From: Cepaea nemoralis
Taxonomy: Eukaryota > Mollusca > Gastropoda > Stylommatophora > Helicidae
Assembly (NCBI GenBank): GCA_014155875.1
Contig: JACEFZ010028130.1
Coordinates: 388,001 to 452,000, forward strand
DNA: 64,000 bases
Reading direction: 5' to 3'
Position numbers and translations under genes: made by a program. Below the pieces are notes generated by a model. That model had not been told where the DNA came from, searched no databases, and saw nothing but the letters and a program-made list of their open reading frames with translations. This document shows, in pieces, positions 11,675 through 23,795 of this stretch. Each line of letters begins with the position of its first letter. Positions within the stretch are counted from its first letter, which is position 1.

Positions 11675-12268
11675 TCATCATCATCATTGTCTAGTGCCCT
11701 GCCAGCTGGCGTAGGCGTTCCTGTCTCTCCACAGATCTTGGTCTTTGTTGTTCTGGATGAACTCTGCTGAGGATATTCCTCCATACCACCATCTCAGCCC
11801 ATCCAGTATAATTTCTCTAGGTCTGCCTTTTTCCCCATTGATATTTCCAGTTGTCACAATGTTCTGGAATGCCTCTCTTCTCATCACATGACCAAAGAAA
11901 GATGTTTGTCTCTGTCTTATTTTTGTATATAATGTTCTAGTTTCATTAGCCTATCACAGACAATCGTTGTTAGTTACTCTGGCAGTCCAAGGAATTCGCA
12001 ACATTCGTCTCGAGAACCACATCTCTGTTGTTTCCAAGTTCTTCCTAAATTGTTCATTTATTTTCCAAGATTCACTGCCATACAAGAAAACAGGTTCGAT
12101 ATAGCATTTCAGCACTCTCTTTCTACATTCAATGATAGTAACTTATTGCATAAGATACTTTTCATTTTCTGAAATGCAGCTTTTGCTTATTCTGTTCTTA
12201 ATCTGTGTTGTGCATCTTCCATCTGATGTTATAAATGCCCCTAGGTATTTAAAGCCCGTCTCCCTGGC
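11675..12268 (-). pseudogene. RTE-type LINE, RT C-terminal region to 3' end, degraded
   Basis: Read on the reverse strand it gives, in order, FKYLGAFITSDGRC, an RxxVLKCYIEPVFLYGSESW segment, WFSRRMLRIPWTARVTN, FFGHVMRREAFQNIVTTG, a GRPREIILDGLRWW segment and a final NAYASWQGT. That order is typical of the post-RT region of RTE-type LINEs (many database entries are misnamed craniofacial development protein 2-like). Several stops and frameshifts break it, and the RT catalytic part is absent. The last 67 codons (reverse, from about 11887) are still open. The 3' end lies at the cat-rich stretch near 11676. Confidence 0.8.
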
Positions 12269-12492
12269 CTAGGAGTTAGCAACTTTCTCCATAATCCCTT
12301 ATACTTTGTTGAGTAATGTGACGACGGTGAGAATCGGCAGAAGTTCTAACCGTGTCGGTAACTTACGGGGTATGCGAGCCGGTCGCTCAGAAAGCAGTGG
12401 CAAACTACTGAGCGTAATCTTGCCAAGAAATCAACAATCAGCCGAAAGATGCTGATGTTGACAGCCATGTCCTGTAAAGGATATGCAAACAT
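12268..12492 (+). mobile_element. tRNA-derived SINE
   Basis: It contains ggcctaggagttagcaac (A-box-like), ttctaaccgtgtcgg (worn B-box), ggtatgcgagccggtcgctc, ggcaaactactgagcgtaat, aagaaatcaacaatcagcc and tgtcctgtaaagg. It is nearly collinear with the copy at 18.55 kb. It abuts the RTE fragment on its left. Confidence 0.8.
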
Positions 12493-13040
12493 TATTTTAG
12501 GTATTTAAAATCATCCATTTGGTTAAGAATTGTCCCTTCAATTTCCATTTCACATTTTGGTGTCACCTTATTCTGTGGTATCACCATTGTTACTGTTTGC
12601 TTGATATTCTTGGAGAGCCCTTGAAGTTTCTTTCTTGTTCATTGAATTTTATATATATAAGCTCAAAGATGACACTGCAGCACATTTTACTGTCTGGTAA
12701 TCTGACCCTGAGTCATGACAAGTTATACAATGGATATCTGAGAGAATGAAACCAGAAATAAAATATTAGAATGAATGCTAGAAGTATAATATTTCTCAAT
12801 ATCTTCAGGTTATTATGTCAGTATTTACATTGAACTGTCAAAGGAATAATCCAATGTGCCTTTCTGGGAGAGATTAAACAAAGCAATTACTATATGAGTT
12901 TGTATGCACTAATAAAAATGTTAAGCTTGTAAACAAAATAAAGGTTAATGTTGGTAAAAACAATTAATGTGTGAGTTTATCAAGCATATGAGAGTGATAA
13001 AATCGTATGTATCATAGAACTAACCATTGGTGACATCTCT
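12493..13040. other. Unassigned AT-rich sequence
   Basis: No ORF of note is seen. It leads into the 33-bp array, whose first recognisable but diverged words (accattggtgacatc, atttatggtgacatt) appear at about 13022-13060. Confidence 0.45.
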
Positions 13041-13044
13041 TTAT

Positions 13045-16000
13045 GGATTTATGGTGACATTGTATGGATGATAGACCTGACTAGTGGTTACACCTAATGG
13101 ATGATAGACCTGACTAGTGGTTACACCTAATGGATGATAGACCTGACTAGTGGTTACACCTAATGGATGATAGACCTGACTAGTGGTTACACCTAATGGA
13201 TGATAGACCTGACTAGTGGTTACACCTAATGGATGACAGACCTGACTAGTGGTTACACCTAATGGATGATAGACCTGACTAGTGGTTACACCTAATGCAT
13301 GATAGACCTGACTAGTGGTTATACTTAATGGATGATAGACCTGACTAGTGGTTACACTTAATGGATGATAGACCTGACTAGTGGTTACACTTAATGGATG
13401 ATAGGCCTGACTAGTGGTTACTCCTAATGGATGATAGACCTGACTAGTGGTTACTCCTAATGGATGATAGACCTGACTAGTGGTTACACTTAATGGATGA
13501 TAGGCCTGACTAGTGGTTACACTTAATGGATGATAGACCTGACTAGTGGTGACTCCTAATGGATGATAGACCTGACTAGTGGTTACTCCTAATGGATGAT
13601 AGACCTGACTAGTGGTTACACCTAATGGATGATAGACCTGACTAGTGGTTACACTTAATGGATGATAGACCTGACTAGTGGTTACACTTAATGGATGATA
13701 GACCTGACTAGTGGTTACACCTAATGGATGATAGACCTGACTAGTGGTTACACCTAATGGATGATAGACCTGACTAATGGTTACACTTAATGGATGATAG
13801 ACCTGACTAGTGGGTACACGTAATGGATGATAGACCTGACTAGTGGTTACACCTAATGGATGATAGACCTGACTTGTGGTTATACTTAATGGATGATAGA
13901 ACTGACTAGTGGTTACACCTTATAGATGATAGACCTGACTAGTGGTTACACCTAATGAATGACAGACCTGACTAGTGGTTACACTTAATAGATGATAGAC
14001 CTGACTAGTGGTTACACCCTAATGGATGATAGACCTGACTAATGGTTACACTTAATGGATGATAGACCTGACTAGTGGGTTACACGTAATGGATGATAGA
14101 CCTGACTAGTGGTTACACCTAATGGATGATAGACCTGACTTGTGGTTATACTCCTAATGGATGATAGACCTGACTAGTGGTTACACTTAATGGATGATAG
14201 ACCTGACTAGTGGTTAAACCTAATGGATGATAGACCTGATTAGTGGTTACACTTAATGGATGATAGACCTGACTAGTGGTTACACCTAATGGATGATAGA
14301 CCTGACTAGTGGCTACACCTAATGGATGATAGACCTGACTAGTGGTTACACCTAATGGATGATAGACCTGACTAGTGGTTACACCTAATGGATGATAGAC
14401 CTGACTAGTGGTTACTCCTAATGGATGATAGACCTGACTAGTGGTTACACCTAATGGATGACAGACCTGACTAGTGGTTATACTTAATGGATGATAGACC
14501 TGACTAGTGGTTACTCCTAATGGATGATAGACCTGACTAGTGGTTACACCTAATGGATGACAGACCTGACTAGTGGTTATACTTAATGGATGATAGACCT
14601 GACTAGTGGTTACACTTAATGGATGATAGACCTGACTAGTGGTTACACTTAATGGATGATAGACCTGACTAGTGGTTACACCTAATGGATGACAGACCTG
14701 ACTAGTGGTTACACCTAATGGATGATAGACATGACTAGTTGTTACTCCTAATGGATGATAGACATGAGTAGTGGTTACACCTTATACATGGTAGATCTCA
14801 CTAGTGGTTACACCTTATACATGCTAGATCTCACTAGTGGTTACACCTTATTGATGATAGCCCTGACTAGTGGTTACACCTTATATATCATAGACCTACT
14901 AGTGGTTACACCTTATATATCATAGACCTGACTAGTGGTTACACCTTATTGATGATAGACCTGACTAGTGGTTACACCTTATTGATGATAGATCTCACTA
15001 GTGGTTACACCTTATATATCATAGACCTACTAGTGGTTACACCTTATATATCATAGACCTGACTAGTGGTTACACCTTATAGATGATAGACCTGACTAGT
15101 GGTTACACCTTATAGATGATAGACCTGACTAGTGGTTACACCTAATGGATGATAGACCTGACTAGTGGTTACACCTAATGGATGACAGACCTGACTAATG
15201 GTTATACTTAATGGATAATAGACCTGACTAGTGGTTACACTTAATGGATGATAGACCTGACTAGAGGTTACACTTAATGGATGATAGACCTGACTAGTGG
15301 TTACACCTTATACATGGTAGATCTCACTAGTGGTTACACCTTATACATGATAGATCTCACTAGTGGTTACACCTTATTGATGATAGACCTGACTAGTGGT
15401 TACACCTAATGGATGATAGACCTGACTAGTGGTTACACTTAATGGATGATAGACCTGACTAGTGGTTACTCCTAATGGATGATAGACCTGACTAGTGGTT
15501 ACACTTAATGGATGATAGACCTGACTAGTGGTTACACTTAATGGATGATAGACCTGACTAGTGGTTACACTTAATGGATGATAGACCTGACTATTGGTGA
15601 CACCTAATGGATTATAGACCTGACTAGTGGTTACACCTAATGGGTGATAGACCTGACTAGTGGTTACACTTAATGGATGATAGACCTGACTAGTGGTTAC
15701 ACTTAATGGATGATAGACCTGACTAGTGGTTACACTTAATGGATGATAGACCTGACTAGTGGTTACTCCTAATGGATGATAGACCTGACTAGTCGTTACA
15801 TTTAATGGATGATAGACCTGACTAGTGGTTACACCTAATGGATGATAGACCTGACTAGTGGTTACACTTAATGGATGATAGACCTAACTAGTGGTTGCAC
15901 CTAATGGATGATAGACCTGACTAGTAGTTATACTTAATGGATGATAGACCTGACTAGTGGTTACACCTTATAGATGATAGACCTGACTAGTGGTTACACC

Positions 16001-18161
16001 TAATGAATGACAGACCTGACTAGTGGTTACACTTAATAGATGATAGACCTGACTAGTGGTTACACCTAATGGATGATAGACCTGACTTGTGGTTATACTT
16101 AATGGATGATAGAACTGACTAGTGGTTACACCTTATAGATGATAGACCTGACTAGTGGTTACACCTAATGAATGACAGACCTGACTAGTGGTTACACTTA
16201 ATGGATGATAGGTCTGACTAGTGGGTACACTTAATGGATGATAGACCTGACTAGTGGTTACACTTAATAGATGATAGACCTGACTAGTGGTTACTCCTAA
16301 TGGATGATAGACCTGACTAGTGGTTACACTTAATGGATGATAGACCTGACTAGTGGTTAAACCTAATGGATGATAGACCTGATTAGTGGTTACACTTAAT
16401 GGATGATAGACCTGACTAGTGGTTACACCTAATGGATGATAGACCTGACTAGTGGCTACACCTAATGGATGATAGACCTGACTAGTGGTTACACCTAATG
16501 GATGATAGACCTGACTAGTGGTTACACTTAATAGATGATAGACCTGACTAGTGGTTACTCCTAATGGATGATAGACCTGACTAGTGGTTACACTTAATGG
16601 ATGATAGACCTGACTAGTGGTTAAACCTAATGGATGATAGACCTGATTAGTGGTTACACTTAATGGATGATAGACCTGACTAGTGGTTACACCTAATGGA
16701 TGATAGACCTGACTAGTGGCTACACCTAATGGATGATAGACCTGACTAGTGGTTACACCTAATGGATGATAGACCTGACTAGTGGTTACACCTAATGGAT
16801 GATAGACCTGACTAGTGGTTACTCCTAATGGATGATAGACCTGACTAGTGGTTACACCTAATGGATGACAGACCTGACTAGTGGTTATACTTAATGGATG
16901 ATAGACCTGACTAGTGGTTACTCCTAATGGATGATAGACCTGACTAGTGGTTACACCTAATGGATGACAGACCTGACTAGTGGTTATACTTAATGGATGA
17001 TAGACCTGACTAGTGGTTACACTTAATGGATGATAGACCTGACTAGTGGTTACACTTAATGGATGATAGACCTGACTAGTGGTTACACCTAATGGATGAC
17101 AGACCTGACTAGTGGTTACACCTAATGGATGATAGACATGACTAGTTGTTACTCCTAATGGATGATAGACATGAGTAGTGGTTACACCTTATACATGGTA
17201 GATCTCACTAGTGGTTACACCTTATACATGCTAGATCTCACTAGTGGTTACACCTTATTGATGATAGCCCTGACTAGTGGTTACACCTTATATCATAGAC
17301 CTACTAGTGGTTACACCTTATATATCATAGACCTGACTAGTGGTTACACCTTATTGATGATAGACCTGACTAGTGGTTACACCTTATTGATGATAGATCT
17401 CACTAGTGGTTACACCTTATATATCATAGACCTACTAGTGGTTACACCTTATATATCATAGACCTGACTAGTGCTTACACCTTATAGATGATAGACCTGA
17501 CTAGTGGTTACACCTTATAGATGATAGACCTGACTAGTGGTTACACCTAATGGATGATAGACCTGACTAGTGGTTACACCTAATGGATGACAGACCTGAC
17601 TAATGGTTATACTTAATGGATAATAGACCTGACTAGTGGTTACACTTAATGGATGATAGACCTGACTAGAGGTTACACTTAATGGATGATAGACCTGACT
17701 AGTGGTTACACCCTATACATGATAGATCTCACTAGTGGTTACGCCTAAAGGATGATAGACCTGACTAGTGGTTACACCTAAAGGATGATAGACCTGACTA
17801 GTGGTAACACCTTATAGATGATAGACCTGACTAGTGGTGACACCTAATGGATAATAGACCTGACTAGTGGTGACACCTAATGGATGACACCTGACTAGTG
17901 GTGACACCTAATGGATGATAGACCTGACTAGTGGTGACACCTAATGGATGATAGACCTGACTAGTGGTTACACCTAATGGATGATAGACCTGACTAGTGG
18001 TGACACCTAATGGATGACAGACCTGACTAGTGGTGACACCTAATGGATGATAGACCTGACTAGTGGTGACACCTATGGATGATAGACCTGACTAGTTGTT
18101 ACACCTAATGGATGATAGACCTGACTAGTGGTTACACCTAATGGATGATAGACCTGCCTAG
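13045..18161 (+). repeat. 5.1-kb minisatellite, 33-bp unit
   Basis: The unit of 33 bp begins gatagacctgactagtgg and continues ttacacctaatggat. Variants include ttacactt, ttactcct, ggtgacacc, taatagatg, cttatagatg, ttatatatcat and a ctagatctcact form. A variant block at 14.73-15.3 kb recurs at 17.14-17.7 kb with a shift near 2407 bp, and a shorter duplication of about 264 bp lies near 16.3-16.85 kb. Since 33 is a multiple of three, stretches lacking the TAA variant give an 11-residue repeat ORF (DLTSGYTLxxx, 17162-17461); I do not regard it as a gene. Confidence 0.96.
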
Positions 18162-18331
18162 TTAGTTAGTTAGTGAGTCGACAGATCATCCTCATTGCAC
18201 ATCGAACCATTCAGTCCATAAGTGCTCGGATCCCCTCCTCACCAAATCTCGCAGCGTGTAGCGGCTAACGACGCCAGTTCTGTGTTGGTTTATCAATCTT
18301 CTTTGGCTTCCTGCATAGTGTTCTTGTTTCG
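18162..18331 (-). mobile_element. Short 5'-truncated retroelement inserted in the 33-bp array
   Basis: The 170-bp insert starts with ttagttagttag, then tgagtcgacagatcatcctc, gcacatcgaaccattcag and cataagtgc. It is bounded by cctgcctag on the left (18153-18161) and cctgactag on the right (18332-18340), a probable 9-bp target-site duplication with one mismatch. The array resumes directly after it. The 5' part recurs at 28.40-28.47 kb. The TTAG run would be a (CTAA)n 3' tail if the element points leftward. Confidence 0.75.
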
Positions 18332-18400
18332 CCTGACTAGTGGTTACACCTAATGGATTATAGACCTGAGTAGTGGCTATACCTAATGGATGATAGTCAG
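18332..18400 (+). repeat. Continuation of the 33-bp array
   Basis: Two more units (cctgactagtggttacacc, cctgagtagtggctatacc) lie beyond the inserted element and prove that the insertion split the array. Confidence 0.9.
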
Positions 18401-18530
18401 GTTTCATAATAATCCAGCCGAAACGCCTGAAGGAGAAAGGCGGTTCGTGGAGGGAACTTCATAATGGAGTGCAGCCTAAGCTTCTGAAGGAGAAAGGCGG
18501 CGGTTCGTGAAGGGGCAGACCGGTCGAGTA
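18400..18530. repeat. Two-copy direct repeat of about 60 bp
   Basis: The phrase tgaaggagaaaggcgg...ttcgtg(g/a)agg occurs twice with the neighbouring words cataataatccagccg and cataatggagtgcagcc, a diverged tandem duplication. Confidence 0.55.
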
Positions 18531-18549
18531 TATTTGTTCGGGTAGCCAC

Positions 18550-18804
18550 TTGGTGGCCGGCTTCCTGGCCTAGAGGTTAGTGGCTTTTCTCCGTAATCCC
18601 GTATACTCTCGTAAGTAAAGTGACGACGGTGAGAATCAGCAGTGGTTCGAATCGCGTCGGTAACTTACGGGGTATGTGAGCCAGCCGCTCAGAAAACAAT
18701 GGCAAACTACTGAGCGTAATCTTGCCAAGAAATCAACAATCAGCTGAAAGAGGCTGATGCTGACAGCGATGTCCTGTAAAGTATATGCAAAAAAAAAAAA
18801 AAAA
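18550..18804 (+). mobile_element. tRNA-derived SINE with poly(A) end
   Basis: The A-box-like tggcctagaggttagtgg and the B-box ggttcgaatcgcg (about 18645) form an internal polymerase III promoter. The body gtatgtgagccagccgctc, tggcaaactactgagcg and gctgacagcgatgtcctg and the terminal A15-A17 run define a well-preserved copy, the best of this family in the window. It cannot be a functional tRNA: no acceptor stem pairs around it. Confidence 0.85.
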
Positions 18805-18939
18805 TTTGTATTTGTTAGTGACTTTTCATTATACATCCTGGTGTTTCGGTTCATAGTATAAATGGGAATGTAGTTTCTCCTCCTTGCTTGCAATTCTTTT
18901 AGTTAGGTTACTTCCCTTTCTACATAGTCGATTGTTGTT

Positions 18940-19562
18940 GATGGTCCATCAAGAATGATGCTGACCGTTCATTTCATCCAGTATGGTTGGTAGTATGGAG
19001 CCGTGAGTTCTAAGATGGATGATAAGGCAAATTGTGGCTCGAAATGTTCTTTGACTATGTGGGAAAAGATTGCTTGACGTTCCAGGAGGAGGGTATCTTG
19101 CAGTGGTTTTTCTGTCCAGCCTTTTCTTCACAGCTCTTGCATCCTGATTGCTTCACATGTGACTGCACCCTTGCGTTTTGATGTACGCCACGAATTTCGG
19201 TCTTTGGCAGCAGTCTCCCAAGTGTCATGATGAATTCCAAAAGCTTTTAGTGAGATCTTCAGAATGTTTGTAAAGCGTTTCCTCTGGCCGCCTTGGGAGC
19301 GTTTACTACAACGCAGCTTGCCGTAAAAAAAATTCGTTTAGGGAGCCTGTGAGCTAGCATGCGAGTCAAGTGACCAGCCCAGCGAATCTGATTCTTCATT
19401 AGTAGAGTGTGGATAGGACTTCAGTGTCTGGGATCTTGGCTTGCCATTTAATCTTCAATAGCTTCCTAAGGCAGACTGTGTGGAAGTGGTGTAATTTTTT
19501 AGCGTCGCTGATATACAGCTCAGGTTTCACAAGCATACAGCAGTGTGGATAGTCGATTATTA
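18940..19562 (-). pseudogene. LINE RT C-terminal region and zinc-finger tail, decayed
   Basis: Reverse-strand translation gives, in order, a CCMLVKPELYISDAKKLHHF segment, LRKLLKIKWQAKIPDTEVL, a short disrupted part, FFYGKLRCSKRSQGGQRKRF, SLKAFGIHHDTWETAAKDRN and, after a frameshift, a remnant finger end FRATICLIIHLRTHGS. The order matches the C-terminal half of the better-preserved LINE at 22.4 kb (ILGIKWQDKITNTEVLERSG ... FFGELQTGRRSQGRP ... HWEHVAAERVAWR ... C2H2). The RT catalytic domain is missing. Confidence 0.8.
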
Positions 19563-19955
19563 TTCAAACGAACAGTTGACATGGAAGAATGTAGATAAAA
19601 TAATATAAAGTGAAATAAAAAAGGGAATAAATGTCACGATCCAGTGGAGACACGACACACATTTGTTCATAACTCACTTGGGCATTGTAAGGATTGTACA
19701 CGTGATTGTGTGTGTTGTTTCTCCGCAGGGTTAAGAACCGTTTTGTTTCATTTCACATTGCAGTCTTGCTGCAGTCAGGGTCTTCATGTTTCATTTTACA
19801 TCGAAGAAACCACACCTGGTAATAGAAATGGTAGTACAGCACACACCAGATAACAGAATGACCAAAAAATTTGCATTCTAGACTTGAACACCTCAGCTCA
19901 ACATAAAGCAAATACCTTTAATACTCATCCAGGTATGCACCTGGCAAATCTTCTT
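19563..19955. other. Unassigned sequence
   Basis: No recognisable gene. A 69-codon ORF (19644-19853) has no family features. Confidence 0.4.
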
Positions 19956-19957
19956 TT

Positions 19958-20168
19958 AGTTGCATGTCCTTCACAGGACGTAGCAGTCAACATCAGCATT
20001 TTTGCTGTATGGGAATCCTGGGCACATTTTACGTTCAGTAGTTTGCCATTGCTTTCTGAACGACCGGCTCCTATACCTTTGTCGAAAAACCAGCACCGCT
20101 GTGTTTCGAACCAGGGTATACGGGCTCGCAAGACCTTAGCCACGGCGACCGGTCTGGAAAATACAGAC
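19958..20168 (-). mobile_element. tRNA-derived SINE, reverse copy
   Basis: On the reverse strand it begins ccggtcgccgtggctaagg (A-box-like), has the B-box tggttcgaaacacagc and continues gagccggtcgttcagaaag, aatggcaaactactgaacg, gctgatgttgactgctac and gtcctgtgaagg. Head and tail resemble the 10.88-kb copy. The long ORFs across it in both directions are incidental. Confidence 0.8.
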
Positions 20169-20287
20169 ACATTATTAGGGCAACACTCCGAGACTCGAAG
20201 TCTAATGGTTTCTTCAGCGAATGGACAATTCCACAAGAAACAAACTGGAATTCGGTTTTCTATAACTGTCAATGTTGCTGTTGTCTG

Positions 20288-20415
20288 TTCTTCTTCTTCT
20301 TCTTCTTCTGCTTCTTCTTCTTCTTCTTCTTCTTCTTCTTCTTCTTCTTCTTCTTCTTCTTCTTCTTCTTCTTCTTCTTCTTCTTCTTCTTCTTCTTCTT
20401 CTTCTTCTTCTCTTC
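20288..20415 (+). repeat. (TTC)n microsatellite
   Basis: About 125 bp of ttc triplets with a few ctg interruptions. The poly-Ser, poly-Leu and poly-Lys ORFs crossing it are artefacts. Confidence 0.97.
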
Positions 20416-20764
20416 TTCTGCGTTCATCCTGAGTTTTTTTTTCCTGACGTGATTGCGTTGTGCCTGTTTACAGCAGAGCTGCATTCTTGCGCTTTAGGCC
20501 GACACATTCGACTTCTGCGGGCATTGGTTGGCCGGGTTAACCTTCCCGGGGATCTGTAGTTCTGTCTCTCACACAGGCCCCTATCCGGAGCAAATAATAA
20601 TAATCACATATCCTACCAAGCGTGTCGTAAGAGACGATAAAGGAGTTTGGCACATTCCTCGCAATCCCATCCTCAAGAAAACAATAGCTGCAAAATCCGA
20701 CCATCACAAACTACACCAGAAATGACAATAACAATGAATCCACGCTCTCATCGCCAAGAATGGG

Positions 20765-21060
20765 GAAGAGTGTCGAAATCAGAAGCGAAAACAAAGAAAC
20801 GCTGACATTTTCAAGTTCGGTACGAAGTAGAACAATGACAGATGCTTCTGTTCGACTTCATTGCACCAGGTTTTTCCCATATAGCTGGGTCTGCCAAAAG
20901 CGTCTCCGAGAGATCGAACTTCGTAGCTCCAGCGACGACCACCAGCAGTCTCCGAGAAAAATGCACCCGTGAGCTGAACGAATTCGTCCGGAATCGAACC
21001 TACAACCTTCGGAGCGCGAGGCAGGCTACGTAACCACTTGGCCACGGGGGCACCTTTGTT
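20765..21060 (-). mobile_element. tRNA-derived SINE, third family
   Basis: The head on the reverse strand (about 21055 down to 20980) has the A-box ccgtggccaagtggttacg and B-box gtaggttcgattccgg with tRNA-like spacing. The 3' side of an acceptor stem is missing, so it is SINE head rather than a tRNA gene. The body includes gactgctggtggtcgtcgc, agctacgaagttcgatctc and cccagctatatggg. Related body sequence is found at 24.1 and 45.7 kb. The translated head VAKWLRSLPRAPKVVGSIP is the kind of spurious peptide such SINEs produce. Confidence 0.8.
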
Positions 21061-21785
21061 GACAGCGGATATATCGGACCAACGACACCGATGGAAGAAG
21101 CCATCGTCTACCAAACTGATGGAGAATATATAGTGAAGTGAATCAAGCCACACCTCTCCAATGACTAGATGCAATAACAATTACAGCACGAATATCGTCA
21201 CGTGACCAGGTCAGCATGGACGAATTGGTAAGAGCGTTCACTCTTAAATTTCATACCGAGGTAACACTGATTACTTGGACTAAAATGTTGACTTTTAGTT
21301 TTTGACTTAGGGACGTAAACTACAAATACCTCAGAAGTCGGAGTGGATTCGCATGATAGCGAAGGACACCGGTAATAATGACAGCTAATCCAGACGCGAA
21401 AAGCAGCCCAGTGCACTGGAAGTGGCAGCACGCGTATGTACTAGGCTTGAGTTGATAATAACAAAGACCGACACGGTTTCATTAGTAACACGGGAAGGGC
21501 AAGACATAGCCACGGCTGTTCGTTACAATCGGCAAGAATTCGAGCAGCTGGAATATTACATACACAAGGCTCTACAGTGCTCACAAAGCCGAAGGCGTGG
21601 CACACCAAGACTACAACAGCAAAGCAGCCATTTGTAGGTGCCAGGTGGAAGCAAAATCTGTCTGTTAATGAGCATTGGCCAAGAGGGATACTGACTTGCA
21701 AAAGCTGCACCCAGCAGAAGGTGCAGAAAATAGAGCTGAGCAGGTCCATATTAAGCCCTTTAGAGGTCCTTAACACTTAAGAGAT
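21061..21785. other. Unassigned sequence with small ORFs
   Basis: Several ORFs of 65-110 codons occur on both strands, but none has recognisable composition or motifs. I see no gene. Confidence 0.4.
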
Positions 21786-21787
21786 GC

Positions 21788-22288
<501 letters not shown>

Positions 22289-22291
22289 CTT

Positions 22292-22340
<49 letters not shown>

Positions 22341-22352
22341 ATAGATAGATAG

Positions 22353-22390
<38 letters not shown>

Positions 22391-22391
22391 G
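22289..22391 (+). repeat. (TTAG)n tract
   Basis: About 100 bp of ttag with a short gatagatagata inner block. It directly abuts the 5'-truncated LINE that follows. Confidence 0.97.
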
Positions 22392-23795
22392 TAGGGAACA
22401 AAATCAGCCACTGTTTATTGCCTTCATCGACCTCACAAAGGCATTCGATTTGGTCAGTCGTGAGGGTCTGTTCAAAGCACTAAAGAAGATTAGCTGCCCA
22501 CTAACTCTTCTGTCCATTGTGGAATCGTTCCACACAGGCATGAAGGGTATAATCAAGTTTGATGGCTCAACTTCAGAAGAGTTTGACATCAAGAGTGGAG
22601 TTAAGCAAGGCTGTGTGCTAGCACCCACCCTCTTTGGGATATACTTTTCACTTCTACTGAAATATGCCTTTCGTGATCAGGATGATGGTATATACATTCA
22701 CTCACGCTCAGATGGTGGCCTCTATAATGCTCAGAGATTGAAGGCCAAGACCAAAATTAGCAGGGTACTAATCAGAGAGTTGCTTTTTGCGGATGATGCT
22801 GCGATTACGACCCACTCTGAGGAAGAATTACAACATCTACTATCTGCATTCTCCAATGCTTGTTCTGAATTTGGTTTAACAATTAACAAAAAGAAGACAC
22901 AGATTATGTCACAAGGTGCACATGGTGTACCATCAATCTTTATTGACGACGCCGAACTGGAGATAGTAGACTATTTTACATATCTAGGATCAGAGGTAAA
23001 TAGCAAATTATCCCTCGATCAGGAAATCAACATCAGGATTGGCAAGGCAGCAACAACAATGAACATGTCAGCAAAAAGAGTCTGGGAGAACAGGAAGCTT
23101 ACTGCTAAAACAAAAGTCCTCGTCTACCAAGCCTGTGTCCTTAGTACTCTTCTTTATGGCAGTGAAACCTGGACAACTTACTCACGCCAAGAGAAACGTT
23201 TAAACAGCTTTCATATGCGGTGTCTGCGAAGAATACTTGGTATTAAGTGGCAAGACAAAATCACAAATACTGAAGTATTGGAAAGATCAGGTTGTGTAAC
23301 GGTGTATTCCATGCTCAGTCTTCGTAGACTTAGATGGATAGGACACGTTAGGAGGATGGATGATGGTAGAATACCAAAGGACATCTTTTTTGGTGAATTA
23401 CAGACGGGTAGGAGATCTCAGGGTCGACCTCTACTACGATACAAAGATGTGTGTAAGCGGGACATGATTGATACAGGCATTGATAATGCACATTGGGAGC
23501 ACGTCGCCGCTGAACGTGTTGCATGGAGGGCAACTATCAGAAACGGAATAAAGACAAAGGAGAAAATGATTGCAGATAAAGCACACACAGAGCGTGAGAG
23601 ACGTAAGATGGTGCAAAATGGTGGAAATGACCATGTTTTCACATGCACCTACTGTGGGCAAACATTTGCAGCAAGAATTGGCCTTACCAGCCACACTCGC
23701 CACCGCCATGGATCGTAGTTATTAAGCCTTTTTAAAGCACAATATACCAAACTATCGTCTGTCAAGACAGAAAGGTGCCAATGTAGTTAGTTAGT
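22391..23795 (+). mobile_element. 5'-truncated LINE encoding an RT with C-terminal C2H2 finger
   Basis: The reading frame is open from about 22393 to the stop at 23718; the ATG at 22450 is internal and not a real start. Reverse transcriptase signatures are seen in order: motif A FIDLTKAFDLVSREGLF at the very 5' edge, motif B GVKQGCVLAPTLFGIYF, motif C LLFADDAAI, then KKTQIM and FTYLGSEVNS (thumb side). The post-RT part has LYGSETW, MRCLRRILGIKWQDKITN, RRLRWIGHVRRMDDGR and GRRSQGRPLLRYKD. The end has a C2H2 finger (CTYCGQTFAARIGLTSHTRHRH). Endonuclease and the N-terminal RT region are missing, so it is a dead 5' truncation. The 3' UTR is only about 75 bp and ends in TTAG repeats. The surviving ORF of about 440 codons has no frameshift, implying a young insertion. 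The clade was not assigned. Confidence 0.93.

Noticed and set aside
17162..17461. 99-codon ORF with an 11-residue repeat
   Set aside because: The 33-bp array is a multiple of three, so variant units lacking the stop give a repeat peptide; no start or composition signal supports a gene.
20269..20559. Poly-Ser, poly-Leu and poly-Lys ORFs
   Set aside because: Translation of a (TTC)n microsatellite on both strands.
20980..21055. Possible tRNA gene on the reverse strand
   Set aside because: A- and B-box-like words are present at tRNA spacing, but the acceptor stem does not pair and the sequence continues into a SINE body.
22289..22391. TTAG tract as interstitial telomere
   Set aside because: The unit is TTAG, not TTAGG or TTAGGG, the tracts are short, and they coincide with retroelement edges.
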